Both the position numbers and the translations under genes were made by a program. The notes below the pieces were generated by a model. The model had not been told where the DNA came from and did not search any database. It saw only the letters and a list, made by a program, of their open reading frames with translations. A stretch of DNA of 36,543 nt from an uncultured Bacteroidales bacterium (GTDB lineage: Bacteria; Bacteroidota; Bacteroidia; Bacteroidales; Paludibacteraceae): contig CAMGMU010000014.1 in the NCBI GenBank assembly GCA_946059305.1, forward strand, positions 1 through 36,543. Reading direction: 5' to 3'. Below are positions 8,331 to 17,753 of this stretch, piece after piece; position 1 is the stretch's first letter; each line of letters starts with the position of its first letter.

Positions 8331-9778
8331 TATTTATCCGTTCGGAATGGAACAATCGGGATATTGCGCATATTGGCGAGATTGCCGAGAAGGAAATTGC
8401 GGAAGCAATAGCGTGCAGCCTTAGGATGCTCCACCCCTTCTGCATAAACCGCTACGGCATTGGCTTCATCTTTCACGGGTCGGATAGTTGCCTTATGAGC
8501 ATTGCCTTTTTCATCGATGATCTCAAAGCCTTCTACTTCAGCCCAACGGCTGAAACCATCTTCGGCATTCGTAAACCAGCAACGAACCTCATTGCCTACA
8601 ATCTCATACCGGCTGAGCTGAGGGGCATCGGGTTTGATGGAAGTGAAGTGGTAGTCGTGGTTGAGCGCCAAATAAGCAAGTCGTTTGCCGATATCCTGCT
8701 TGTTGGCAGGGTGTACGTTGTCAATCTCATACGATTGCACAAGGTCGTTGGTTCCAACGCCAGCGCAATGGGGAATAAGGTCCATCGTAGCCCACTGTGC
8801 TTCGCGGAGAACAGCAGCCCAAGTGGCATCTGCATCTCCATGACGGAATGGTGCTATCTCTACGAAATAGAAAGGAAGCTCATTGTTTCCCCAAAGCTTA
8901 CGCCAATGGTTGACCATTGCTGCCTGACGATAAGCATACTCTGCGCCAAGGTCGATAGAAGAGCAACCTTGATACCAGAGAAAACCTTTAATCGTATAGT
9001 TATGAATAGGATAGAGCATGGCATTATACATGAGTAGCGGACGCATCCATTCCGTCTCTATCGACATGATTCCTTCCTCTGAGATATCCAAATCCTTATA
9101 CGTAGAGAGGATTTCGCGAGGCATCCATGCCTCTACGCGTGTTCCGCCCCATGAGCAATTGATGATACCAACGGGCACTTGCAGCACACGTTCGAGCATC
9201 TCAGCAAAGAAATAGGCCGTAGCACCAAAAAAGGGAGCATTGAATACATCGCATTCTTTCCACTTTCCATAAGCTTCGTCTTCGGGTTTGAAAGACGTAC
9301 GACGCTCTATCGTGCAATAGCGGATATGTCCCTTATGCTCAGAGGCCGTAGCTATCACCTCTTGTGCGTTTTGGATAGGGCATTGCCAGAAGCCCATAAG
9401 CGGCATCTCCATATTCGACTGACCGCTGCCGAGCCAAACCTCACCGATGAGGATATCGCTTAAGCGAACTGGATCGGGAGCATAATATTCGCGTTTCTTA
9501 GGCGTCTCAATAAACGTAAGCGACTGTGGCGTATAGGTGGCTGCTGGTGTCTCGATAGTGAGTTCCCATTTGCCTTTTTGATCCACCTGCGTAGTGGCTT
9601 GTTTGCCCCATGAAGCAATCACATCAATCGTGTTACCTGCCTGCGCAGTTCCCCACAGTTTGACGGCAGTCTGCTGCTGCAGTACCATGTGGTCGGAAAG
9701 AATCTCCGGGAGATGAATAGTGGCAGAAGCTACGCCAACTGCCAAGAGCATACATGCTGCAATAAAAAACTTTTTCAT
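8330..9778 (-). CDS. SGNH acetylesterase (sialate O-acetylesterase-like), probable mannan deacetylase
   Basis: Predicted carbohydrate O-acetylesterase. In this setting it probably removes acetyl groups from glucomannan oligosaccharides. The start at 9778 (MKKFFIAACML) gives a clean type I signal peptide with cleavage near VASAT; the in-frame upstream Met at 9853 would bury it and overlap the transporter gene, so I rejected it. The 482 aa show the ILSDHMVLQQ segment (26-35), which opens this family, the nucleophile Ser121 in GSGQSNMEMP, WGGTRVEAWMP, WYQGCSS, and a late DNVHP segment carrying the expected His. The stop overlaps the GH5 mannanase start by one base. True sialate activity is unlikely, as no sialic acid genes are nearby. 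Confidence 0.85.
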   Translation of the reverse strand: MKKFFIAACMLLAVGVASATIHLPEILSDHMVLQQQTAVKLWGTAQAGNTIDVIASWGKQATTQVDQKGKWELTIETPAATYTPQSLTFIETPKKREYYAPDPVRLSDILIGEVWLGSGQSNMEMPLMGFWQCPIQNAQEVIATASEHKGHIRYCTIERRTSFKPEDEAYGKWKECDVFNAPFFGATAYFFAEMLERVLQVPVGIINCSWGGTRVEAWMPREILSTYKDLDISEEGIMSIETEWMRPLLMYNAMLYPIHNYTIKGFLWYQGCSSIDLGAEYAYRQAAMVNHWRKLWGNNELPFYFVEIAPFRHGDADATWAAVLREAQWATMDLIPHCAGVGTNDLVQSYEIDNVHPANKQDIGKRLAYLALNHDYHFTSIKPDAPQLSRYEIVGNEVRCWFTNAEDGFSRWAEVEGFEIIDEKGNAHKATIRPVKDEANAVAVYAEGVEHPKAARYCFRNFLLGNLANMRNIPIVPFRTDK

Positions 9779-9803
9779 AATGAAAGGTATTCGAAGAAAA
9801 ACA

Positions 9804-11159
9804 TTATTTCTTAATCGGATAAGCCCAAGCAAGCAGGCCCATGATAGCGGCAATGACAGCAGGGAAAAGGGAGAAGAGAGCCCATACCATCGTTTTAACC
9901 GACTCTTCGTTAGTAATGGTTACAATCGTCTCACCCGTAGTCATATCGGTAGAAGAAACGAGTCCAGCGATGCCGAGGAGCAAGGCAATGAGCGAACCGG
10001 AGATAGCACCTCCGAGTTTTTGCGCCATGGTACCTGAGGAGAAAATCAAGCCGGTAGAAGACGTGCCGTTTTTCTCGGTAGCATAGTCGGCTACGTCAGC
10101 ATACATCGACCATAGGAGTGGTGAGTACAGACCTGCACCAACCGAAGTAAGCATTGATACGCCTACGAGCAACCAGATATAGTTAGCATCCATTGGCAGG
10201 AAGAAATAAAGTACTGAAGTGAGCGCACAGATAACGGCCGACCATATAAACGCTTTACGCTTGGAACCGACCCATTTGGTAAAGGCAGGAGAGATAGCAC
10301 CGAAAATCATGCAGGTAACCTCCCCAAAGGCCATGAAGACGGTGTAGTTGATAATCAGTCGCCCAACCGTAATATCACCTCCGAGGCAGTAGGTAATCAT
10401 ATAACCCGCAGCTGCATAACGGAATCCGTTGAAGAAATTCGTACAGATGGCAGTGAGGGTCATATATACCCACGGCTTATTGCGGAAGAGGTCGCCATAC
10501 TGCTTGAAACTGAATTTCTCAGCTCGTTTGGGTTTGATTCGTTCCTTGGTCAACAATCCGCAAGCAAGCGTCATAACGGCTGCGAGAATACCGAATCCAG
10601 CACCTAACACGGCATATTGATGCTGTTCGCTACCCCCTACCATCTTTTGCAAGTAAGGGAAAGAGAGCAACGTGATGAACCCCATCGCGTAAGCCCCCAC
10701 CATACGAAAAGCAGAGAACTGATTCTTCTCATTGTCGTCTTCTGTCATCACACCGAGCAGCGAGCCATAAGGCACGTTGACAGCAGTGTACATCACCATC
10801 ATAAGGAGATAGAACAAATAGACGTAAATGCGCTTGAGAAGATAAGCGTTTTCTCCGGTAATCTCAGGCGTATAGAGCAAGAGCGCGAAGATGAGTCCAA
10901 AGGGAACAGCCCCGAAGATGAGCCACGGACGGTAGGTTCCAAAGCGAGATTGGGTGCGGTCAGCCAAACTGCCCATGATGGGGTCAGTGACTACGTCAAA
11001 CAGACGAGCAATAAGCATCAGTGCTGCAGCATCTGCAAACGTAAGACCAAACACGTTGGTGAAATACAGCGGAAAAGCGATAGACATAATCTTCCAAGTG
11101 ATACCACCGGAAGCCGCATCGCCAAGGGCATAGCCAATTTTTTCTTTAAGTGAAGCCAT
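9804..11159 (-). CDS. GPH-family (glycoside-pentoside-hexuronide) cation symporter
   Basis: Inner-membrane MFS-type symporter of 451 aa, expected to bring disaccharides or short oligosaccharides from periplasm to cytoplasm. The N-terminus (KIGYALGDAASGGITWK) and the LFDVVTDPIMGSLADRT loop (about 53-69, with the conserved D-x-x-x-D-P pattern) are typical of MelB/GPH transporters. About twelve hydrophobic segments can be counted. Its place between the 2-epimerase and the acetylesterase suggests beta-1,4-mannobiose or mannosyl-glucose as cargo, and perhaps cellobiose. It lies 57 bp after the epimerase gene and 25 bp before the esterase. The exact sugar cannot be read from the sequence. Confidence 0.9.
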   Translation of the reverse strand: MASLKEKIGYALGDAASGGITWKIMSIAFPLYFTNVFGLTFADAAALMLIARLFDVVTDPIMGSLADRTQSRFGTYRPWLIFGAVPFGLIFALLLYTPEITGENAYLLKRIYVYLFYLLMMVMYTAVNVPYGSLLGVMTEDDNEKNQFSAFRMVGAYAMGFITLLSFPYLQKMVGGSEQHQYAVLGAGFGILAAVMTLACGLLTKERIKPKRAEKFSFKQYGDLFRNKPWVYMTLTAICTNFFNGFRYAAAGYMITYCLGGDITVGRLIINYTVFMAFGEVTCMIFGAISPAFTKWVGSKRKAFIWSAVICALTSVLYFFLPMDANYIWLLVGVSMLTSVGAGLYSPLLWSMYADVADYATEKNGTSSTGLIFSSGTMAQKLGGAISGSLIALLLGIAGLVSSTDMTTGETIVTITNEESVKTMVWALFSLFPAVIAAIMGLLAWAYPIKK

Positions 11160-11216
11160 GATATTATGAAATAAATGAATACGAGATTTAAGTAAGAATC
11201 GTTAGAGTAAGTAGCG

Positions 11217-12446
11217 TTAAGCAAACGGTCGCTCAATGATTTCGAGGCACATACGGCTATTATGGTAAGGACATTTCCAAAAGCCTGCATGATCGTCTTT
11301 CTTGTTGATATGCCTCTCAGGGTCGCGACTCCAATACCACTCGCCCAATTCGTAATCTATCAGATTATCCTTGATATAAGTCCAGCATCGAAGTGCTTTC
11401 TCGAGTGCCGATTCGTCAGCAAAATGCTGATAGATATTCATGAATCCAACCACGGCTTCGGCTTGCACCCACCAATGGCGGTCAGCATCTACATGACCGG
11501 TATCAAGGTTGGCCTCGTGCGTCATTGAACCATCGGCATTCAGCCCTTTCTCGCTGGCCACTGCCACTTTCTGCACAATGGGTTCGACCTTACGAAGCAC
11601 CTCATGGTCACCAAGTACGAGTGCAGCCTCGTGCATGAGCCAAGAGCATTCAATATCGTGTCCGTAGGATTCCAACCACCCTGCCCCACGCGTCCAATCC
11701 ATCTCGAAGAAGAGATCCAGATGGTAGGTGCTGGCATTGAGAATACGATCCGTAAAAATCGTTATCAAATTGCGGAGCGACTGCTCAACCTTGCTTGTCT
11801 CTTCAGGAGTGGTCAATTCCGGCCGCTCTTGCATCAACCGGAAGAGGTTGGTATAGGGTTCGATAATATGCAGATGGGTGTTTTGGCTCTTAGGGTAGTT
11901 CGCATCGAAGTCCGAAAGGCGCATGTCGGCAATCGGTTGCCAATCGCGCGTTGCAGCTTCAATATACCCTCCATACTGCTTGTCCAAGCTATGTTCCTCT
12001 ATGCAGTAATATAGGTCCATAGCGCGTTCAAACGCCTCCTTATCGCCCGTTGAACGTGCATACTCACTCAGACCATAGATAACGAAACCGATAGCATAGA
12101 ACTGCTTCTTGGTGTCGAGCGGGTTACCATCGCAATCGAGACTCCAATAAGCACCTCCGTATTCGGGGTCAATGAAATGCGTGAGGATATAATCCTTGGC
12201 GCGGGTAGCCGCAGTAAGGTATTCCGGATGATGAAGTACGCGATAAGCTGCTGAAAACGACCATAGAATACGAGCGTTGAGAATGCATCCTTTTTCTGCT
12301 TCTTGACAAATTTCACCCTCACCCGTCATGCGACCATAAAACCCACCGCGCTCATGGTCCTGCATCTTATCGACCCAAAAACGCAGGATATTGTTTTCTA
12401 CAACATCCTGCATTTCTGCTTTTATTTGCTTGATTATAGGATTCAT
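11217..12446 (-). CDS. AGE-family cellobiose/mannobiose 2-epimerase
   Basis: Cytoplasmic epimerase that inverts C2 of the reducing sugar, here most likely turning beta-1,4-mannobiose into mannosyl-glucose. The 409 aa form an (alpha/alpha)6 barrel. Characteristic pieces are [57 protein letters not shown] and, near the end, [14 protein letters not shown]; these carry the His residues expected for catalysis. No signal peptide. The start ATG overlaps the GH130 stop TGA by four bases (ATGA), so the two are translationally coupled. That matches their known metabolic pairing in Bacteroides fragilis and Ruminococcus albus. N-acylglucosamine 2-epimerase is the alternative family name but fits the context poorly. 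Confidence 0.93.
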   Translation of the reverse strand: MNPIIKQIKAEMQDVVENNILRFWVDKMQDHERGGFYGRMTGEGEICQEAEKGCILNARILWSFSAAYRVLHHPEYLTAATRAKDYILTHFIDPEYGGAYWSLDCDGNPLDTKKQFYAIGFVIYGLSEYARSTGDKEAFERAMDLYYCIEEHSLDKQYGGYIEAATRDWQPIADMRLSDFDANYPKSQNTHLHIIEPYTNLFRLMQERPELTTPEETSKVEQSLRNLITIFTDRILNASTYHLDLFFEMDWTRGAGWLESYGHDIECSWLMHEAALVLGDHEVLRKVEPIVQKVAVASEKGLNADGSMTHEANLDTGHVDADRHWWVQAEAVVGFMNIYQHFADESALEKALRCWTYIKDNLIDYELGEWYWSRDPERHINKKDDHAGFWKCPYHNSRMCLEIIERPFA

Positions 12447-13672
12447 TTCTTCTGTAAATAAGCCAAATTGCTGTCAATAAGCTTGTTGCGCGTAGCTACA
12501 CTCAATCCCGTGCGGAGACCGTCAGCGGGCGTGTGCTTGCAATAATCCACGAGTTGAGCTATAGTAGAAGTAGCCACATGCATACGGGTGTCTGACGATG
12601 CATAGTAGATGAATACCTTATCTTCCATTTGGTGCATCGAAGCACCATTGGTGTTGTCACCATCGCAAATCCATCCATTGGTGAAGAGCACGTTCATCAC
12701 GTCACCGATGTACTCGCCTCCTTCGGGCACCATAAATGCTCCTCCGGGTTGCGCAATTACGCGAGTAGGATCATCGAGAGCGGTCATGTACATATAGAGC
12801 ACATAGCGAAGTCCGGAAGCACAACCGCGAACGCCATGAGCCAGATGCAACCATCCTTCCGGCGTCTTGATAGGATGCGGTCCCTCGCCATTCTTCACCT
12901 CCATAATCGTATGGTAATGGCGCGCATTGATAATCCGCTCTTCCGTAACCACTGCATTGGTCATATCATCTACCAATGCCCATCCGATACCGCCACCGCT
13001 ACCAGCATCAATAAAGCCATCTTGCGGACGGGTGTAAAGCGCATATTTGCCATTTACGAACTCCGGATGGAGCACTACGTTGCGCTGCTGCGAACGGCTC
13101 TTCAAGTCCGGCAGACGATCCCAGTGAATCAGGTCTTTGGTACGAGCAATACCGCAAGTAGCAGTAGCTGCCGAGAGGTCGTTGGGCTTGGAGTCGTCAT
13201 GACGCTCTACGCAGAAAAGGCCGTAAATCCAGCCGTCTTCATGGCGGGTAAGTCGCATATCATACACATTCGTAGCCGGTGCATCCAATCCGGCAACGCA
13301 ACTGCCTTCCGGAGCTTCGGGCAGAGTAATAGGATGATTCCAAAAACGGAAATTATCCACGCCATTGGGCGACTCGGCCACAGCAAAGAACGACTTTCTA
13401 TCGTCGCCCTCTACACGCACCACCAGCACGTATTTATCACCCAACTTAATTGCTCCTGAGTTAAGCGCTGCATTAACGCCAAGACGCTCCATGAAAAATG
13501 GATTCGTCTCAGGATTATAGTCATAGCGCCAAATGAGCGGAGTAGAATCGGCAGTGATAATAGGATTTTGCCAGCGGCAGAAAATGCCGTTGTCTTCAAT
13601 TGGGGTATTCTTGAGGGTGAGGTAAGCTTCATGGCGAGCTTCTACCTGCTGTTTTCTTTCTTCGAAAGTCAT
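12443..13672 (-). CDS. GH130 4-O-beta-D-mannosyl-D-glucose phosphorylase
   Basis: Cytoplasmic phosphorylase that splits mannosyl-beta-1,4-glucose with inorganic phosphate into mannose 1-phosphate and glucose, saving ATP. At 409 aa with no signal peptide it fits the GH130_1 type. The five-bladed propeller shows RWQNPIIT (33-40), [19 protein letters not shown] (71-89), and the proposed catalytic Asp138 in [29 protein letters not shown] is also typical of mannosylglucose phosphorylases. It is coupled to the epimerase by a four-base overlap and lies 47 bp after manA. A phosphomannomutase to convert mannose 1-phosphate is not in the window and must lie elsewhere. Confidence 0.95.
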   Translation of the reverse strand: MTFEERKQQVEARHEAYLTLKNTPIEDNGIFCRWQNPIITADSTPLIWRYDYNPETNPFFMERLGVNAALNSGAIKLGDKYVLVVRVEGDDRKSFFAVAESPNGVDNFRFWNHPITLPEAPEGSCVAGLDAPATNVYDMRLTRHEDGWIYGLFCVERHDDSKPNDLSAATATCGIARTKDLIHWDRLPDLKSRSQQRNVVLHPEFVNGKYALYTRPQDGFIDAGSGGGIGWALVDDMTNAVVTEERIINARHYHTIMEVKNGEGPHPIKTPEGWLHLAHGVRGCASGLRYVLYMYMTALDDPTRVIAQPGGAFMVPEGGEYIGDVMNVLFTNGWICDGDNTNGASMHQMEDKVFIYYASSDTRMHVATSTIAQLVDYCKHTPADGLRTGLSVATRNKLIDSNLAYLQKK

Positions 13673-13719
13673 AATAATGGGTGTTTGTTATAGATGGAAA
13701 TAGTGAACCTTTATGTTTA

Positions 13720-14694
13720 TTACATTGTTGCAGTGAGGAATGTAGCCTGTCCGGAGATATGCAAGATATTATCGCATGCAGGAACGAGTATGGTTTCGCC
13801 TTGACGTACATGAACGTCGTTGACAATAGCCTCGCCATCGAGGCACATGACTACTACAAACGCATCGGTATGCAAGTCGATATCAATAGCATCTTCAGCG
13901 ATGATACGGTTCACACGGAAATACGGGCATGAAACGAGTTCTGCATTCGGACTTGCAGTATCATACGAACTGCGATAATCTGAATAGACGCGATAATCAA
14001 TAGCATCCTTTGCCTGCTCAATATGCAGTTCACGAGGTTTACCATTGGCATCCAACCTACCATAGTCATACACCCGATATGTGATATCCGATGTTTGCTG
14101 TATCTCCGCAAGAAAATTTCCGGCTCCAATAGCATGCAATCTGCCAGCAGGAAGGAAAAACAAGTCACCGGGATGTGACTCATAACTGGCAAGGACGTCC
14201 TCCATAGGCGAATGGCCGTTTTCTACAGGTGCAGTAGCCAAGCGCTCATAATCGTCCGGAGTAATTTGTTTGCTCAGTCCCGTAAAAATCTTGCTTCCCA
14301 GTTCCGTTTTCATTACGTACCACATCTCTGTCTTACCATGGCATCCATGTCGCTCTTTAGCGAGTTTATCATCCGGATGAACCTGTACGGAAAGATTTTG
14401 GGAAGAGTCAATAAGTTTAATCAGCAAAGGAAACGTGGAGCCATACTGCTCGTATATCCTATTGCCAACGAGCTCACCTTTATACTCCTCAATCAGCTGA
14501 GGAAGGTGCTTACCAAGGTCTGCATCACCGACTATGCCACGATCTGCTACCACGGATTCGTGACCCGCCACACCGCTGATTTCCCAGCTCTCACCAATAT
14601 GCTGCAACTCAGTGGAGATGCCCTTAAAGGGGGCAATCTGCTCTCCGCCCCAAATAGTGGTCTTCAGATACGGAACAAACTTAAAAGGTTTCAT
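13720..14694 (-). CDS. manA: Mannose-6-phosphate isomerase, class I
   Basis: Zinc enzyme that interconverts mannose 6-phosphate and fructose 6-phosphate, carrying mannose from the PUL into glycolysis. I start it at 14694 (MKPFKFVPYLKTTIWGG, 324 aa). The in-frame Met 27 bases earlier would leave no room for a leader behind the promoter at 14719-14750. Family marks are the opening KTTIWGGEQIAPFKG, VQVHPDD with the metal-binding His, GKTEMWYVM, and LHAIGAGNFLAEIQQTSDIT followed by YRVYDYGRLD. No signal peptide. It heads the left transcription unit with GH130 47 bp downstream. Confidence 0.93.
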   Translation of the reverse strand: MKPFKFVPYLKTTIWGGEQIAPFKGISTELQHIGESWEISGVAGHESVVADRGIVGDADLGKHLPQLIEEYKGELVGNRIYEQYGSTFPLLIKLIDSSQNLSVQVHPDDKLAKERHGCHGKTEMWYVMKTELGSKIFTGLSKQITPDDYERLATAPVENGHSPMEDVLASYESHPGDLFFLPAGRLHAIGAGNFLAEIQQTSDITYRVYDYGRLDANGKPRELHIEQAKDAIDYRVYSDYRSSYDTASPNAELVSCPYFRVNRIIAEDAIDIDLHTDAFVVVMCLDGEAIVNDVHVRQGETILVPACDNILHISGQATFLTATM

Positions 14695-14718
14695 AACTGT
14701 TGATTTAAAAATCCGGTG

Positions 14719-14750
14719 CAAAGATACTGCAATTTTTTTACATTTGCAAA
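14719..14750 (-). promoter_or_regulatory. Bacteroidota-type promoter for the manA unit
   Basis: On the minus strand TTTG (14750-14747) is followed by exactly 20 bases and TATCTTTG (14726-14719). This matches the Bacteroidota sigma-70 consensus TTTG-N19-21-TAnnTTTG in every fixed base. The implied start site is near 14712, giving a leader of under 20 bases before the manA ATG. It supports a separate transcript for manA and the genes to its left. Confidence 0.75.
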
Positions 14751-14776
14751 TCTAAAGGATTAAGCCGAAATGAAAA

Positions 14777-14811
14777 TACTATGAGCAGTCAAAAAAGTAC
14801 CACTCATAGTA
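14777..14811 (-). terminator. Hairpin after the GH26 gene, probable terminator
   Basis: TACTATGAG (14777-14785) and CTCATAGTA (14803-14811) form a perfect 9-bp stem around a 17-base loop. On the minus strand the hairpin begins 13 bases after the GH26 stop and is followed by TTTTCATTT. The U-tract is interrupted, so termination may be partial. It lies between the GH26 gene and the manA promoter, where an operon boundary is expected. Confidence 0.6.
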
Positions 14812-14823
14812 CCCCATGTATCC

Positions 14824-15885
14824 TTATTGAATATCATTGAGCATGCGAATCGCATCTGAATCCGCAAGTGCCTTAAAATCGTCAGCCGTAGTCGTCTCTT
14901 TAGCTACTCCAAAGTGGTCAACATGCCAATTGCGCCAAGGCAGGAAATAGAGCGCATTACTGCCTTCGGTACAAGGTAAGAACACGCGGCTCCACCAGTC
15001 AGCAACCGGAGAATTCTGCATACCACACTCAGTAATAGCGAAGAGCATCCCTCTTTCGCGTGCGAAAGCCGAGAGGAAACGGATATCATCGGTAGCTTGA
15101 CGAACAAAGTCTTCTTCTGTGCCCCACTGATAGCAGTCTTCGCCTACAATATCTACTCCTTCGGGCCAACGAGCCAAGAGCGCTTCTTCTGTCCATCCGC
15201 CCTGAAGATTGGGGGAGCAGGACCAAACAACGCTACCGGGGAGCTCATTATTGATATAGTCGCGCGTAAGTTTCCAGAGAGCGATATATTCCTCATCGGA
15301 GCACAGTTTTTGTCCCCACCAGAACCAAGAACCATTGTATTCATGCCAGGGGCGGAAAATAAACGGAACAGGACTGCCATCTTCAAAGGTCAGCGTCTTC
15401 AAAAATGCAGCTACATCAGCAAGCCAACCTTGAAACAGTTCGTATTGTTCGCCATTCTCCAAGATATTCCTTACCACTGTTGAATCCGTTACATCCCATG
15501 CATTTCCGCCTGTTCGCGGGTTACGCGGATGCCAACTGAAGGTAATGATTCCCCCTCGCTCTGCATGACGAATAGCCTCTTCGCGAATCCAACTGAAAGG
15601 AACAGAATCGAGGTTTTTATCGTGATGTTCTTCCAATCCACCCAAATCAAAACCCATAACTGCCGGATAATCGCCTACCAATTCGTAGGTATCCGAACGA
15701 TCTTTCTCCCATTGCCAACTTACGCCATAAAACGGGTCGTCTTGATGCCCATACATAATGGGACCATGTTGCAGACTGTCAAGTCGCTGAATCAATGTCT
15801 CTGCAGGACTGAGAGGAGCTGGTTGTTGTTTGCAAGCCGAGAGCAGAAGTGCTACAGCTGCTGTTGCCAAAAAAATCTTACGCAT
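14824..15885 (-). CDS. GH26 beta-mannanase lipoprotein (possible mannobiose-releasing)
   Basis: Cleaves beta-1,4-mannan, possibly producing mannobiose for the epimerase/GH130 route. The 353 aa start with a lipobox (LLSAC, Cys18). The catalytic barrel covers nearly all the rest: MYGHQDD (44-50), TFSWHPRNP (115-123), the acid/base E182 in RPWHEYNGSWFWWG, and the nucleophile E286 in ITECG. It has no accessory domain, unlike the second GH26 at 20267-21694. The short single-domain form recalls exo-acting Bacteroidota GH26 enzymes, but mode of attack cannot be told from sequence alone. It lies 30 bp after GH9 and is the last gene before a terminator-like hairpin. Confidence 0.93.
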   Translation of the reverse strand: MRKIFLATAAVALLLSACKQQPAPLSPAETLIQRLDSLQHGPIMYGHQDDPFYGVSWQWEKDRSDTYELVGDYPAVMGFDLGGLEEHHDKNLDSVPFSWIREEAIRHAERGGIITFSWHPRNPRTGGNAWDVTDSTVVRNILENGEQYELFQGWLADVAAFLKTLTFEDGSPVPFIFRPWHEYNGSWFWWGQKLCSDEEYIALWKLTRDYINNELPGSVVWSCSPNLQGGWTEEALLARWPEGVDIVGEDCYQWGTEEDFVRQATDDIRFLSAFARERGMLFAITECGMQNSPVADWWSRVFLPCTEGSNALYFLPWRNWHVDHFGVAKETTTADDFKALADSDAIRMLNDIQ

Positions 15886-15915
15886 ACGTTATTTTAAAAG
15901 AAATACGATAAAACA

Positions 15916-17658
15916 TCAAAATGCAGCATCTACGCCCGCCATAAGGTGAACCAGATATGCGTTCCAATTGATAGCAATCTCATTGGATGCGTAACTCGGT
16001 TCCACGTCCAAATAGGACTCATCGGGGAAGTCCGACTCATATTTGTATGTTCCGAGCGACTCCTTATCGTGCTGACCGGGGTTAGGCCCACCAGCAAGAA
16101 AGCCTGGGAGGGGTGCATCTATTCCATCCGCTGAGGAGATACGCTGGTGAGGATGCATCACCTGCTTCTGCCCCAATCCAGTGACAAAGCAGTAACCTGT
16201 TGCATTCTGCCCAAGGATATAATTGGCCGTCTGAAGTGCACCCGTAAGGTAACGCGGGTCGCCACTCAAGCGATATCCATAGAGCATCGCAATGCCACGA
16301 CCGCAACAAATCTCTGCATTGCCGCCCCAGCAGAAGTCAGTGGGATCGTTGGCATACGGCATCTGATAACAGGAGGTGCTGACCTTGCCTAATTGATCGT
16401 CAAGATAGGTGAAAAGCATCGGACGAAGTTTTTCTACGAACTCTTGGGCGTTGACATCGTCAGACAAGCGTGCATATTGCAGCCATTCGTAAGCGCCCAA
16501 CCATTCGATATTCCCCCAGGTAGGCATACGGAATCGCTTAGGCATAAACGCCTTAGCCTGCTCTAAATAGCTCTGCTGACCGGTTGTGATATAGAGCTCA
16601 GTAGATGCCCAGAAGAACTCATCCCATGAGGTGGAATCATTATACATTCCCGTAGAAATCTGAGGCTCATATTTGGAATTATTGCCCTCCTGATCGTAAA
16701 GCAAATCGGGGTTGCGAACGGCCCAAGCATACGCTCTTTCTGCCTGACGAAGCATATTCTCAGCCTCAGCTGCGTATTCCGGATAGGCCTTATACACGCG
16801 AGCTGCCATGGCGAGCGTTGCTGCAAAATCAAGAGCTGCAGGAGCACTCTTCTGTACTGCATAACGCTGCTGATGGCAATCTATCGGCATCACGAAACCC
16901 TCGAAATTGGGTGTGGTCAACTTATGATATACACCACCATCTTCCGGATCCTGCATTGTCTGCATCCAGCGGAGATTATAGGCAATCTCATCGAGAATAT
17001 CCGGTACATCGTTGCCGCTCTCAGGAATATTGAGCGCCATCGCATCGTAATACACATTGTCAGCCTCATACCCCAAAAGGAGCATACCAATGGTAAAACC
17101 GGAGTTTACGATATACTTATTGTAATCACCCGCATCATACCATCCATAGGGTGAGGCAAACACGTAACCAGCCGGACGGCTCTCCGAAGCGGCAGAAGGA
17201 TGCACCATTACGCAAGTATCAAAATGAGCAGCTTCACGCGCATACTCGCCTGCATATTGCTCTTCAATCGGGCAACCGCAACGCTGGAGATAATACGCTT
17301 TCATACCTGCTTGAGCCACTTCAGCCAATGCATGATTACGAATATACACCTTGCGAACCGATTCACCTACGCGAAGCAGGTATTCGCCCGGTTCGGTTAC
17401 TTCAGAGAAATCGATGATATGGCGCGTTTTGCCTGACCAAGGGGATACGGCTTCGCGTACAGCCTTGCCCTCCCATACCACCTTGCCGTCCATCGTAAGA
17501 AGGGCGGCTTCGTTCGTGCGAGCATCGTCTTCTATTGAAGCAGTCTTTTCTGCTTGGGGATAAAAACCTACCTGATTGAGCTTGATAGGATTGTCTTTGG
17601 GCTTGCATCCGGCCATCATGACCAATGAACAAGCGAGTATTACTGAGAGTTTTTTCAT
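15916..17658 (-). CDS. GH9 endo-beta-1,4-glucanase lipoprotein
   Basis: Inverting glucanase for beta-1,4-glucosyl linkages, such as those in glucomannan, xyloglucan or cellulose. I start at 17658 (MKKLSVILACSL) because it yields a lipoprotein signal (MMAGC, Cys18); the earlier in-frame Met at 17715 only adds a spacer-derived tail. The 580 aa hold an N-terminal Ig-like CelD_N domain (about 24-108, IKLNQVGFYP) and the (alpha/alpha)6 domain. The latter has the catalytic base pair D175/D178 in YGWYDAGDYN and the acid E560 in SYASNEIAINWN. All key residues are intact. It lies 95 bp after GH94, with a hairpin in the gap, and 30 bp before GH26. Confidence 0.93.
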   Translation of the reverse strand: MKKLSVILACSLVMMAGCKPKDNPIKLNQVGFYPQAEKTASIEDDARTNEAALLTMDGKVVWEGKAVREAVSPWSGKTRHIIDFSEVTEPGEYLLRVGESVRKVYIRNHALAEVAQAGMKAYYLQRCGCPIEEQYAGEYAREAAHFDTCVMVHPSAASESRPAGYVFASPYGWYDAGDYNKYIVNSGFTIGMLLLGYEADNVYYDAMALNIPESGNDVPDILDEIAYNLRWMQTMQDPEDGGVYHKLTTPNFEGFVMPIDCHQQRYAVQKSAPAALDFAATLAMAARVYKAYPEYAAEAENMLRQAERAYAWAVRNPDLLYDQEGNNSKYEPQISTGMYNDSTSWDEFFWASTELYITTGQQSYLEQAKAFMPKRFRMPTWGNIEWLGAYEWLQYARLSDDVNAQEFVEKLRPMLFTYLDDQLGKVSTSCYQMPYANDPTDFCWGGNAEICCGRGIAMLYGYRLSGDPRYLTGALQTANYILGQNATGYCFVTGLGQKQVMHPHQRISSADGIDAPLPGFLAGGPNPGQHDKESLGTYKYESDFPDESYLDVEPSYASNEIAINWNAYLVHLMAGVDAAF

Positions 17659-17681
17659 GAAAGATTTAATTTTTAAGACTG

Positions 17682-17722
17682 CCGCTCCATGCTTTTCCAT
17701 GGGTAAGAAAAACATGGAGTGG
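17682..17722 (-). other. Stable intergenic hairpin between GH94 and GH9
   Basis: CCGCTCCATG (17682-17691) pairs with CATGGAGTGG (17713-17722), with one G-T pair. Inside, TTTTC and GAAAA continue the stem after one mismatch, leaving a 9-base loop. On the minus strand it is followed by CAGTCTTAAAAATTAA rather than a U-run, so it reads as an mRNA-processing or stability element, or a weak attenuator, ahead of GH9. Function is inference. Confidence 0.5.
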
Positions 17723-17753
17723 TAGCGAATAAAAGATTTCTATACAATAAATA

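Noticed and set aside
9779..9853. Longer N-terminus for the acetylesterase
   Set aside because: It would precede a clear signal peptide and overlap the transporter gene; the start at 9778 is better.
11160..11216. Apparent 15-base repeats with TTAAG/TTAGAG between transporter and epimerase
   Set aside because: Only two loose copies; not distinguishable from chance.
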